Shown here piece after piece: positions 31,417 through 41,814 of a DNA stretch of 64,000 bases (within the stretch, counting starts at the first letter, position 1; every line of letters begins with the position of its first letter). The translations under genes and the position numbers were made by a program. Location: positions 1,359,079,834 to 1,359,143,833 of the forward strand of contig CM066033.1 in assembly GCA_033557465.1 (NCBI GenBank), given 5' to 3'. The stretch is from Ichthyophis bannanicus (lineage: Eukaryota > Chordata > Amphibia > Gymnophiona > Ichthyophiidae). The notes beneath the pieces were generated by a model. The model had not been told where the DNA came from. It was given only the letters and a program-made list of their open reading frames with translations, and searched no databases.

Positions 31417-33265
31417 GCGGAATCAAAAACGCGAAATAAAGACTTTTTCAAGTACATTTGTAGCAAAAAACCCGTGAGAGAGTCAGTTGGTCCATTAGAT
31501 GATAGAGGGGGTTAAAGGGGCACTAAGAGGCGACAAGGCGATAGCGGAGAGACTGAATGAATTCTTTGCTTCGGTCCTTACTGAGGAAGATGTAGGGATG
31601 TTACCCATGACTGATGTGGTATTGAAAGGTGCGGAAGAATTGAAGGAACTTATCCATACATCGGGAAGATGTATTACAACTATTAGATAAACTGAAGTGT
31701 AGCAAATCACCTGGACTGGATGGTATACATCCAAGGGTGTTGAAAGATCTGAAATATGAGATTGCAGACCTGCTATTAGTAATCTGTGAATTTTCATTAA
31801 AATCATCTGTAATACCTGAAGATTGGAGGATCGCCAGTGTAACGCCACTTTTTAAAAAGGGTTCTAGGGGTGATCCGGGAAACTACAGACCGGTGAGCCT
31901 GACGTTTATACCGGGAAAAATGGTAGAAACCATCATAAAGAACAAAATTACTCAGCATGTAGATAGTCATGGCCTAATGGGAGACAGCCAACAGGTGGAC
32001 AAAGGTGAGTTGGTTGATATAGTGTAGACTTTCAGAAAGCCTTTGATAAGGTCCCTCATCATAGACCTTTGGCAAAACTAAAGAGTCATGTGATAGGAGG
32101 CAGTGTACTATTGTGGAACAGGAACTGGTTAAAAGATAGAAAGCAGAGGGTAGGGCTAAATGGCCAATTTTCCCAATGGAGAAAGGTGAATAGTGGTGTA
32201 CCCCAGGGATCTGTGCTGGGTCCGCTGCTTTTTGACATATTCATAAATGACCTGGAAAGTGGAATAACGAGTGAGGTTATCAAATTTGCAGATGACACAA
32301 AGCTATTTAAAGTTGTTAAAACCCAAGAGGATTGTGGAAAATTGCAGGAAGATCTTGATAAATTGAAAGACTGGGGATCAAAATGGCAGATGAAATTTAA
32401 TGTGGACAAGTGCAAAGTTATGCACCTAGGGAAGAACAACCAAAACTATGGTTACACGATGCAAGGTTCCACATTAGGAACCACCACTCATGAAAAAGAT
32501 TTAGGTGTCATTGTGGATAACATGTTAAAACCATCGGCCCAGTGTGCAGCGGTGGCCAAGAGAGCAAATAGAATGCTAGGTATCATAAGGAAAGGAATAG
32601 AAAATAAAACAAAAGATATTATAATGCCTCTATACCGTTCCATGGTGAGACCGCACCTTGAATATTGTGTGCAATTCTGGTCGCTGTATCTTAAAAAGGA
32701 TATAGCGATATTAGAAAAGGTTCAGAGAAGAGCCACAAAAATGGTACAGGGGATGGAAGGATACTCCTATGAAGAAAGGCTAAAAAGGTTAGGGCTCTTT
32801 AACCTGGAAAAGAGACGGCTGAGGGGAGATATGATAGAAGTCTATAAATTAATGAACGGAGTGGAACGGGTAAACGTAGATCAATTGTTTACGTTATCAG
32901 AATATAGAAAGACTAGGGGACATGCAGTTGAGCTACAGGGTAAACTATTTAAGACTAATAAAAGAAAATATTTTTTCACTCAACGTGTAATCAAACTCTG
33001 GAATTTGTTACCGGAGGATGTAGTAAAGGCTGTTAGTGTAGCTGGGTTTAAAAAAGGTTTGGACAAGTTTCTGGCGAAAGGTCCATAAACCATTATTAAG
33101 AAGGGACCCAGGATATCAATGCTCGACCCAGTACAAGCATTGTGGAACCTGTCTTTTGGGGAAACTGCTAGCTACTTATGACCTAGATTGGCCACTGTTG
33201 GAAACAGGATACTGGGCTTGATGGACCTTGGTCTGACCCAGTATGGCATATCCTATGTTCCTATG
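31417..33265 (+). mobile_element. CR1-like LINE, 5'-truncated (CR1-2)
   Basis: Sense CR1 beginning in the region between endonuclease and RT ('aaaaacgcgaaataaagac') and ending with the CR1 3' tail ('gggcttgatggaccttggtc', then 'tatgttcctatg'). RT and C-terminal domain at 31499-33088. Same lineage as CR1-3 and CR1-5 in this window. It lies between mismatched DIRS pieces (H gag on the left, a recombinase of another subfamily on the right). Confidence 0.9.
31499..33088 (+). pseudogene. CR1-2 ORF2: reverse transcriptase and C-terminal domain
   Basis: Three frames: 31499-31690 (LTEEDVGMLPMTDVV), 31737-32027 (YEIADLLLVICE, SSVIPEDWRIASVTPLFKKG, GNYRPVSLTFIPGKMVE) and 32069-33088, a long open stretch. 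The last holds [33 protein letters not shown] with the catalytic Asp pair, [32 protein letters not shown] and the conserved end KRKYFFTQRVIKLWNLLPED. The DFQKAFDKVPH box is split by a frameshift at about 32025-32060. The 339-residue 3' frame is the longest clean LINE reading in the window. Confidence 0.88.
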
Positions 33266-33730
33266 GTGTCTCTGTTTCATTTAAACCAGTCAATTTACCT
33301 TTCAGTCTTTCCTAATCCGCATGCGTCTCGAGCGGAAGCAACCCTGCACATTCTTGATTGTAAGTGTGCGTTGGCTTTCTATCTCCAAAGGACTCAAGAT
33401 CAGCGTAAAGCCTCGCAGCTGTTTATCTCCTTTGACGATAATCACCTGGATTTTCTTGTATCTAAACGTACGCTCTCCAGATGGATAGCGGACTACATTT
33501 CATTTGCTTATGACAGAGTAGACTCTCCCTGGAAGGACATGTCACTGCTCACAACGTTCATGCCATGGGAACCTTGATGGCAAACCTACACTCAGTTGCC
33601 ATTGATGAGATATGCAAAGCAGCAACTTAGTCTTCCGTCCATACCTTTGCTGCTCATTATTGTCTAGACAAGGACTCCTGTCGGGATGCCATGTTTGGGC
33701 AGGCTATCCTCCAGCACCTCTTTCAGGCAA
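33266..33730 (+). pseudogene. DIRS J tyrosine recombinase, C-terminal half
   Basis: Reads HLNQSIYLSVFPNPHASRAE, TLHILDCKCALAFYLQRTQ, SKRTLSRWIADYISFAYD. A frame change falls at about 33520-33575, where the H-x-x-R box should be ('gctcacaacgttcatgccat'). Then come AVAIDEICKAAT-like residues with a stop (TAG for Trp at about 33628) and FAAHYCLDKDSCRDAMFGQ with the Tyr. Inactive. Confidence 0.78.
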
Positions 33731-33827
33731 CTCCTACCCTCCATCCCAGACTTTGAAGATACCAGAAATCCATGTGAGATCCATGACCTCATCAGGCATA
33801 CTCGGAGGAAAACTTCTATCAGTTCTG

Positions 33828-34125
33828 AGATTTTATTTATTTATTTATTTATTACAAGCTCTTATATACCGCTCTATTAAGCATCAGCGCGGTTCACAAT
33901 ATAACAACAGACCAGAACAACAAACTGTTTGGTTTTACAGAGAACAAGGTCAGAGAACTTGGATAAAACATGGGACGGCATTTCTGCAACTATTTACATG
34001 AGTATTTACAAGTATACACAACAGAAGTTGTTATTAGTTATAGGGTAAGGATCGAGATTGGTTAGCTGGTCAAGTAATATTGGGGGAAAAGGTGGGATTT
34101 GAGAGCCTTTCTAAAAAGGGATGAC
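33828..34125 (-). mobile_element. L2-tail repeat, antisense, in DIRS J
   Basis: Starts with 'attttatttatttatttatt' and 'tataccgctctattaagcat', the reverse complement of the common L2/SINE 3' module, and extends about 250 bp into L2-like 3' UTR ('aaggtgggatttgagagcc'). Inserted between the recombinase and the ICR of DIRS J. Confidence 0.7.
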
Positions 34126-35085
34126 TTCATTTGGGAGCTAGGGAGTCCCATATGTGAAGACTGCATTTCTGCTTGTTCCTGGAGATGGTGTAGTTACTCA
34201 CCTGTAACAGGTGATATTCAGGAGCAGCAGGAATTTAGTTTTCACAACCTGCCCTCCTCCCCTAGGAGTTGTAGAGTTTCTTTTACTCTCCTTTCTCAGC
34301 TACAAACTCTACGGAAGGGAGGGAGTTGGGAAGGCAGTCGCGCAGGCCCAGTGGAGTGCTCCCAAAAGCTTTCCAATTGGACACTGGGGAGTGTTCCCGT
34401 GCGGGTTCAGTCGGTATTGACATCACCCCATATGTGAAGACTAAATTCCTGCTGTTCCCGGAGATCATCTGTTACAGGTGAATAACTATGTTTTATCCAC
34501 GATGACGCCTAAATCTTTTTCCTGGGTGATGGTTCCTAATATGGAACCTTGCATTGTCTAACCATAATTTGGGTTGTGTTTTCCTAGGTGCGTAACTTTG
34601 CCCTTATCCACATTAAATTTCATCTGCCATTTGGATGTCCAGTCTTTCAATTTTTCAAGGTCGTCTTGCAATTTTTCACAGTCCTTTTGCGTTTTAACAA
34701 CTTTTGAATAATTTTGTGTCATCTGCTACTTGTTTCTATTTCCAGGTCATTTATGATATGTTAAAAAGCAGCAGGCCCAGCACATCCCTGGGGTACTCCA
34801 CTATTCACCTTTCTCCATTGAGAAAATTGGCCATTTAGCTCTACACTCTGCTTTCTATCTTTTAACCAGTTCCTGATCCACAATACTACACTGCCTCCAA
34901 TCCCATGACTGTATTTTGGCCAAGATTCTCTCATGAGGGACCTTGTCAAAGGCTTTCTGAAAATCCTGATACACTATATCAACTGGCTCACCTTTGTCTA
35001 CCTGTTTATTCACACCTTCAAAAAAATATAAGAGATTAGTAGGACAAGACCTTCCTTGGCTAAATTCATGTTGGTTTCTCAAGTT

Positions 35086-35655
35086 GTACCTTCGTCCCAG
35101 TCTCAAATCTCTGGCAGAGTGAAACAAGTTTTCCTCAAGAATTGACATGTATTTAGTGCCATCCATTGTTTTTCAATCCTGACCAGTTTTCCTGTCCCTG
35201 CCAATGAAAAACATCCCCCCACAGCATGATGCTGCCACCACCATGTTTCACTGTGAGAATGGTGTTCTCGGGGAAATGGAAAGTGTTGGGTTTGCGCCAC
35301 ACATGGCATTTCCCATGATGGCCAAAAAGTTCAATTTTTGTTTCATCTGACCAGAGAACCACCTTCCATGTGTTTGGGGGGGGGTCTACCACATGCTGTG
35401 TTTTCTGATTTCTTTCTTTAAGCAATGGCTTTTTTCCTGGCCACTCTTCCATAAAGCCCCACTCTGTGGAGTATATGGCTTAAAGCGGTCCTATGGACAG
35501 ATTCTCCCATCTCCGCTGTGGATCTTTGCTGCTCTTTCAGTGTTATCCTTGGTGTCTTTGTAGCATCTTTGATTAATGCCCTCCTTGCCTGGTCTGAGTT
35601 CTGGTGGGCTGTCTTCTCTTGTCAGATTTCTGGTGGTGCCATATTCTTTCTATTT
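35086..35655 (-). pseudogene. Tc1-like transposase fragment
   Basis: Minus-strand reading. [20 protein letters not shown] contains the second catalytic Asp region of the DD34E transposase (WSDETK). [19 protein letters not shown] and, in another frame, [20 protein letters not shown] follow. The reading ends at about 35085, before the QDNDPKH segment and the final catalytic Glu. Upstream (35450-35650) only helix-turn-helix region scraps remain. Confidence 0.8.
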
Positions 35656-35882
35656 TGTTGTTATAACCCACCTGTTTGTGGATTCATATGGACAAGTAAC
35701 ATAACTTTCAAACAGCCTGCACGCCATAGTGAGAACTGAGAACCAACTCCTGATAGTCTATGTGTATGTCCTGTCATCCCCCTCCTGTTGAATGTAGACC
35801 CTGTGTTGTGTTTCTAACCACTTTGTTTGAAGGATAAGGTGGTATACAAAACTGGTTGATTAAATAAATAAATAAATAAAAT
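35656..35882 (+). mobile_element. Short L2-tail repeat in the Tc1-like element
   Basis: About 227 bp ending in 'aaggataaggtggtatacaa' and (AAAT)n at 35870-35882. Removing it joins 'atattctttctatt' to 'taatggatgtaatggtactc', a continuous Tc1-like sequence. Confidence 0.72.
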
Positions 35883-36565
35883 AATGGATGTAATGGTACT
35901 CCATGGGATATTCAGAATTTGGGATTTTTTTTTATAACACGACCTTGATCTATTCTCCACAACCTTGGCTCTGACCTGTTTGGAGTGTTCCTTGGTCTTT
36001 ATGTTGCTTGCTTAGTGGTGTTGCATTGTCGGGGGCCTTTCAGAACAGGTATATTTAATACAGGCATCGTGTGACAGAGCCTGTGACATTGATTGCACAC
36101 AGGTGGACCCTATTCAACTAGTTATGTGACTCCTGAAGTTAATTGATTGAACCAGATCTTATTTAGGGGATGAATAAATATGCACTCCCAACTTTTCAGT
36201 TTTTACTTGTTTTTTTTATATATATACAAGGTATTTTATTGTCATTTCACTTCACCAGTTTGGGCTATATTGTTAGGTCCATCCAAATGAACCTCCATTT
36301 TCATTCCAGGTTGTATGTAATGCGACAAAACAGGACAGAAACCATGGGGATGAATACTTTCGCAAGGCACTGTAGTTCACAGATTGCTAATAGTAGATAT
36401 GCAATCTCATATTTCATTTCTTTCAGCACTATTGGATGTATACTATCTGGTCCAGGTGATTTGCTGCTCTTCATTTTATCAAACAGTTGTAATATATCCT
36501 CCCAGTTTATCGATATTCTAGATCTCCACAACGTTGCTCCATTTTGGTCACCTAATCCTGCAGCT

Positions 36566-37609
36566 GAACCATAGGACCTAGGAAAGAATCAATTCTTTTA
36601 ATTAGGGAAGTTTCTATACTAGAAATAGCCATCCATAGTGTGTCTAGCCACTACTGTAGTCTTATTGGTTATAACTCTCACATATTACAGGGACTTGGAC
36701 CCCACTGGATTACCTCCAGTGCTGACGACAGGATTACTTCCTGCCTCTGCTTGGAACTATCCACATTTTAATCTGATGTTGCCTGCCAGTTAGTTTTAGC
36801 CAGTTCTGCAGTGGGGTCTGCTCTCTGCCACTTCTTCAGCTTGCGCCACCATCTGCTTCAGCACTCTTACACCAGGGGGCTATACATTGTAAAGCTCATG
36901 AGGGTAGAGGCTGTCCTAGAGAAGACTGTTCCTCCTTCCTACCAGGGGAGCTTCATCTTCACCATGGGGAAAGTCTGCCCTGACTAAGCCCCCAATCACT
37001 CTAGCATTTGGCTCCATGATGTCCTGAAAGTGAGCAAATTGTGCCATACTCAACTGCATCATCTGCTTACCCTGTGGAGAAAAGGGGTTACTATTCAAAT
37101 TTGGCCTTCGTGTTTACCCATAGTGTCAGGTAAGAGGAGCAAAATGGAGTTTCCAAGAGTGTGACTGCTCAAACACCATCTTGGTCCCACTGAAACAGGA
37201 ATCATTGTAGACTGATAATACCTTTTGTCAGAGAGAATGATATTTAGGAAATTTAGGCAGCAATCATATTTTAAGAGCCAAGGATTTTTTTTTTCTTTTT
37301 TTCACTTTTGTTTCTAGTTTTCTTGTTTTGGTACTTTCTAAATTTTTTAAAAATCTTTTTTCTTCTGCTTTTCTAACTTTAGACATCGGGTGCTCTGACT
37401 CCTGGGATATTTCAAACCCTGCTTTTTATTTAATGTACTATGTGAACCTTTGAGATGGCATAGCTCTCTTCTTCAGACCTAAAATGGCAGTACTAGAAAT
37501 ATTTTAAGATCTGAAGACAAGCGTTTTAATTGTAACGCTTATGTACTACAACATAGATACAAGAAAATGTTTTGCAGTTTACCAAGATTCAAGCACTGCA
37601 AATAAATAA
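36566..37609. other. Host intron, unassigned
   Basis: About 1 kb without a supported gene. It contains AT-rich stretches and a T-rich tract (37285-37380). A short antisense open frame (36916-37098, with FSPQGKQMMQLSMAQFAHFQ) has a retroelement-like flavour, but I cannot assign it. The first 40 bp may still be CR1. Confidence 0.5.
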
Positions 37610-37610
37610 C

Positions 37611-37771
37611 TTTCTCCAGGACCAAACAGGAATCAGTCCTCACATATGGGTGTCATCGACACCGATGAAGCCCCAGCGAAGCATTTCCCCAGCTTTCTAT
37701 GAAAGCCTTTGGGAATGCAGGCATGCATGCACGGTTCCCTTCCCACCTAAAGGTGCCATCTTACCTCAGTC
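37611..37771 (+). repeat. DIRS I left inverted terminal repeat
   Basis: Inverse of 43183-43340: 'gctttctatgaaagcctttg' here against 'aaaagctttcatagaaagct' on the right. It ends at 'gccatcttacctcagtc', mirrored by 'gactgaggtaagatggc' at 43183. Confidence 0.9.
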
Positions 37772-38018
37772 TCTCTTTCCGAGAAGCCCACCGGACGTGT
37801 GTCCTGTCATCCCGGATAAAAGTGTGATTTTTCGGCGATTTTCGCTATTTTTTCTTCCCGGTTCAACGCTGGATCCCCTCCCGCCGGTTTCGGTACACCG
37901 GTATCGACCCCGATTCTTCTTTTTTGGTTTTTGCCCTTCGTGGCTGGCGTTCGCGCCCTTTTTTGCTTTTTCCCTGGAAGGCCGGTCCTTTGACCTAGCG
38001 GGGACTCTTTTTCCCCCG

Positions 38019-39926
38019 ATGGCTTCCAGCGGTTTTAAAAAGTGTGATCGGTGTAAGAAGTTGATGTCTCTCACCGACACACATGACTGCTGCCTTCGGT
38101 GCCTCGGTCCTGATCACGACCCTAAGACATGTGGACCATGTGGGAAGATGTCTTCCAAGGCACTACGAAGTCGCCAGCAGCAGAAAGAAAGGCTTTTCTC
38201 CGACTCAGCCTCCGGCCGGGCCCGGACCTCGTCTGAGGCCTCGACATCTCGGGATTCGGATCCCGAGCGCCGTCGGGGCTCCTCGGACAGGGGGTCCCCC
38301 GACCGGGAACGCAAGAGGAAGAAGCGGCTCGTGAGGGCGTCGTCGGAGGAGGTCCCTGGCTCCTCGAGGGCCAGGTCTAAGACCCACGACCGTCGCCCCG
38401 GGCCCGTGGAACAAGAGAAGCCTGCCAAAGTTCCTTGCGTGGAGCCGGAGTCTGCTGGACACGTAAGCCCCGTAGTCCTTGAGGACTCTGCTCCCAGAGA
38501 GCCGACGTCGGGCCCGGTGCCGCCGGGGCCCGAGTCGGTGGCTGCTGCGTCTCCCGAGCTGAGTCTCAGGATGACAGACTTGGAGTGCAGACTGTCTGCC
38601 TTCATGGAGCAGCAGCGGGCACTGATGACCAGCCTGTCTGGCACATCTGCCCCGACCACCGGGACATCGACATCGAAGTCGACCCCGGCGACCGAGCCGA
38701 TACTCGAGTCCATGATGGCTCGAGGTCGACCTCGGTCGCGGTCTCCCTCGACCTCCCGTTCGGGACCGAGGGCGTCGACGCCGGTGCCTCCGGCGTCGGG
38801 GCGGGTGCTCCAGGGCCCCGTGGGGTCGGACCGCGACTCCTCATCAGACGAGTCCTCCTGGGAGACGGAGGATGAGGAGTACCCCGACATGTTTAAGACT
38901 CGGTGCGTCCCGTCAGACTCGCCACAGTCTGAGCCCCGGAGTAGATCCCCTCCGGAGGATACCTGGTTCTCGGAGTTTGTCCGGGATATGGCCTCCGCGT
39001 TGGCTATCCCGGCGGACCCCGAGGAAGAGCCTCGAGCCGAAGAGCTCGAGGCCCTGCAGTACGACTCTCCTCCGAAGGAGGCCTTTACTGTCCCGGTTCC
39101 TCCGATGCTGGAACGGCTCCTCTTCCGGATGTGGGAGGCACCGGCCTCGGCGCCAGTTCTAAGCAAGCGGGTCGATTCGATTTATCAACTCCCGAAGAGC
39201 CCTGGCTTTCAAAAGGCGCAGCTACCACACCATTCCATGGTGGTGGAATCGGCCATGCATCGCCTGAAAAGTCAGAAGGGAGGCCCGGAACCTCGATGGT
39301 GTAGGTAGAAAGTGCTTCCAGGGCTAGATACTTGCTTGCCGTGTCCAGTCTTACCAGCTGTACATGGGCATGTACTTGCGTGACCTGGCCAAGGAGTTGG
39401 CCGGGTTCTCCGCTGGTCTCTCCGGGGAGCCCTTGCAGAGATTCAAGTCCTTGTCCTTGGGGATTCGGGACTGCTCGAAGTTTGTCCCGCGCCGCCTACG
39501 ATGGCTTCGAGGCTTCGGCCCGAGTTGCGGCAGCCGGCATCGCGGCTCGACACCAGGCATGGCTGCAGTCATCGGACCTCGAGCCATGGGTTCAGGACTA
39601 GTTGGTCGATGTCCATTGCCGAGGTGAGAACCTTTTTGGCAAGCCCATGGCCGAGAAGGCCGCACAGCTCGAGACTGAGCACCTTACAAGGACAAGGCTG
39701 TCCAGAAAGACCTCTTCCCCTTCTCACAAGAAGAAGGCCTCGGGTAAGAAGCCCTTTTACCCGAGGAAGGGCACTGCCTACAAACAGTACCCTCAGTATC
39801 AGGCTGCCCAAGCTGCACCCCAGAGTCAGCAAGCCAAGGGGCAGGGTAATGGGCCCCGTAGGCAGAGGACCCCCAAGCCTCCGGCCCCTGCTCCCACTCA
39901 GCAGGGTGGGGGTTTTGACTCCTTGA
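38019..39926 (+). pseudogene. DIRS I Gag (two indels)
   Basis: ATG at 38019: MASSGFKKCDRCKKLMSLTD, DTHDCCLRCLGPDHDPKTCG, PCGKM, a complete Cys/His cluster. A hinge rich in Ser/Arg/Asp/Pro runs from about residue 60 to 270. Then come the acidic stretch, WFSEFVRDMASALAIPADPE, PMLERLLFRMWEAPASAP and FQKAQLPHHSMVVESAMH. A deletion of about 26 nt near 39283 (relative to DIRS F) shifts the frame to a TAG at 39306. A second small deletion near 39488 and a Lys-to-TAG change at 39599 follow. The basic tail (RTRLSRKTSSPSHKKKASGK) is in the same frame as pol, with no stop between. Confidence 0.85.
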
Positions 39927-41638
39927 GCGTAGCCTCTCAGTCCCTGCTCTCCCAACCCTGCACAGGAGGTCGCCTCGCCCTCTTTGCCCACCAGTGGCCC
40001 CACATCACTGGGGACAGTTGGGTGTTGAACATAGTCCACAGGGGCTATGCGCTTCATTTTCACCAACTGCCTCCGCCATACTTTCCAGGGGAGCCTCTAA
40101 GGCCTCCCCTGCACACAGATCTTCTCCTCCAAGAGCTTCAAGGTCTGTTGGTGGACAGGGCAGTGGAGCCTGTGCCTCCCCACTTGCAAGGTCAGGGGTT
40201 CTACTCCAGGTATTTCCTGGTACCCAAAAGAACCGGTGGCCTTCGACCTATTCTGAACCTCAGGAACCTCAACAAGTTCCTAGAGAAAGAAAAGTTCAAG
40301 ATGTTTACTCTTGGAACACTTCTGCCCTACCTCCAGCAGGGAGATTGGCTATGCTCCTTAGATCTAAAGGATGCGTACACTCACATCCTCATTCATCCAG
40401 ACCACAGAAAGTACCTCAGGTTCATTGTGGGAGGAAACCATTATCAGTACAGAGTCATGCCTTTTGGCCTCACCTCCGCTCCCAGGGTCTTTACCAAATG
40501 CCTGGCAGTGGTGGCGGCCTACCTGAGAAATCAGGGAATCTTTGTCTTCCCCTATCTGGACGACTGGCTCATCAGGGGTCAAACGTGCCAGGAGGCGAGA
40601 CAAGCCACCCTCAGAACTATTGCTCTTCTTCAAAGCCTGGGTTTTGTAATAAACTTCGCAAAGTCCACTTTGCTCCCCTCCCAGAACTTGGAGTTCATAA
40701 GGGCCAGGCTGGACTCTCTGCTAGCAAAGGCTTTTTTGCCAGACGACAGAGCCCAAAGACTCATCAGCTTGGCAAACCAATTTCTCAGCAGGTCACTAGT
40801 CTCCGCCAGACTCTGCCTGAGGCTGCTTGGCCACATGGCTTCGACAGTTCATGTAATCCCCAATGCAAGGCTCCATATGCAGCCTGCACACTGGTCCCTT
40901 CGGAATCAGTGGTCACAAGCCACAGGCAGCCTCAGAGACAGAATAAGGGTGTCCAGACCATTTCTGGACTCCCTCAACTGGTGGCTGCACCCACCCAATC
41001 TACTAAAGGGGGTGCCCTTTCAAATTCCAGGGTACACAGTGGTACTGACCACAGACGCCTCCCTACAGGGCTGGGGAGCTCATTGTCTCAACAAGTGCAC
41101 CTAGGGCCTGTGGTCTCCTTGGGAGGCTGCACAACAGATCAATCTCCTAGAACTCAGGGCTATTCACTTGGCTCTCAAAGCTTTCTCTCCTGCCCTGGCT
41201 CATCAATCTGTCCTGGTTGAGACAGACAATCAGGTAGCCATGTTTTATGTGAACAAACAGGGCGGAACTGGGTCCAGGCTCCTTTGTCGGGAGGCTCAGG
41301 ACCTTTGTTCATTTGCCTTCAAGCACAGCATGCTCCTCAGGGCGGTATACCTTCCAGGCCAGGAAAACTACCTGGCTGACCGGTTGAGCAGAATTTTGCA
41401 GCCCCACGAGTGGCAGCTGCATCCCTTGGTAGTTCAGAAGATCTTCCTGAAATGGGGTCTCCCTTTGATAGATCTGTTTGCCAGTCCACTGAACAAGCAA
41501 CTGACAAAGTTCTGCTCCAGGCAACTGCATCCTCTGCGGATAGCAGCAGATGCTTTTCTGATTCCATGGTCTCAGGGCCTCCTGTATGCGTTTCCTCCCA
41601 CGCCTCTGGTGGCCCGAACTCTGTTCAAGATTCTCTAG
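39927..41638 (+). pseudogene. DIRS I reverse transcriptase-RNase H-methyltransferase-like polyprotein (one TAG)
   Basis: One frame from about 39602 to the stop at 41636-41638, broken only by TAG at 41102-41104, where DIRS F has CAG (TQGLW). RT: GFYSRYFLVPKRTGGLRPIL (about 40200), SLDLKDAYTHILIHP (first Asp, about 40365), VMPFGLTSAPRVFTKCLAV, FVFPYLDDWLIRG (YLDD intact, about 40555). RNase H: LTTDASLQGWGAH (Asp), INLLELRAI (Glu), VETDNQVAMFYVNKQGG (Asp), LADRLSR (Asp), all ligands present. The end, LIDLFASPLNKQLTKFCSR, is the methyltransferase-like region described in DIRS elements. It makes and processes the cDNA that becomes the circular intermediate. Confidence 0.9.
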
Positions 41639-41814
41639 GACAAGGCCTCTGTCCTGCTGGTGGCTCCCAGGTGGCCGAGACAGCCTTGGTTTCCACTTTT
41701 GCTTCAGCTGGCAGTGGATCCCCCACTGCCTCTAGGGTTGAAACCAGACCTTCTGTCTCAGGATCAGGGGTCTCTTCTGCACCCCAACCTCAAAGCTCTC
41801 AATTTGATGGCATG

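Larger units (their letters stand above)
33266..34495 (+). mobile_element. DIRS-like fragment J: recombinase end and right terminus
   Basis: Begins in the recombinase catalytic domain (SLFHLNQSIYL) and runs to a complete right end: an ICR (34143-34243) and right inverted repeat (about 34310-34470) plus 'atctgttacaggtgaataac'. Its sequence is of the B/G subfamily ('tatgtgaagactaaattcct'), unlike DIRS H on the other side of CR1-2. It is interrupted by an antisense repeat (33828-34125). Confidence 0.78.
35086..36372 (-). mobile_element. Tc1/mariner-like DNA transposon, truncated
   Basis: The right end (36345-36372, 'gaatactttcgcaaggcact' then 'gta') is the terminal inverted repeat type common on Tc1-like elements of fish and amphibians. 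The left end is missing: transposase sequence runs straight into CR1 at about 35085. An L2-tail repeat is inserted at about 35656-35882. The non-coding part on the right (36000-36250, e.g. 'gattgcacacaggtggaccc') also matches my memory of this family. Confidence 0.82.
34496..36565 (-). mobile_element. CR1-like LINE, antisense (CR1-3), split by a Tc1-like element
   Basis: Minus-strand CR1 in two parts. The right part (36373-36565) carries KSSKSPGPDSIHPIVLKEMK and YEIAYLLLAICEL. The left part (34496-35085) carries NQHEFSQGRSCPTNLLYFFE, DFQKAFDKVPHERIL, GSVVLWIRNWLKDRKQ and a degraded FADD region, stopping within EKDLGVIVD at 34500 where DIRS J ends. About 55 residues that should lie between ICEL and NQHEF are missing, replaced by the Tc1-like element. 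Confidence 0.82.

Noticed and set aside
36916..37098. Short antisense open frame with retroelement-like composition
   Set aside because: 60 residues without a recognisable motif; noted only within the intron entry.
38114..39166. 350-residue antisense open frame
   Set aside because: Mirror of the Ser/Arg/Asp-rich Gag hinge of DIRS I; a codon-bias artefact.
39994..41220. 408-residue open frame
   Set aside because: Shadow of the DIRS I pol frame, which holds all catalytic motifs.
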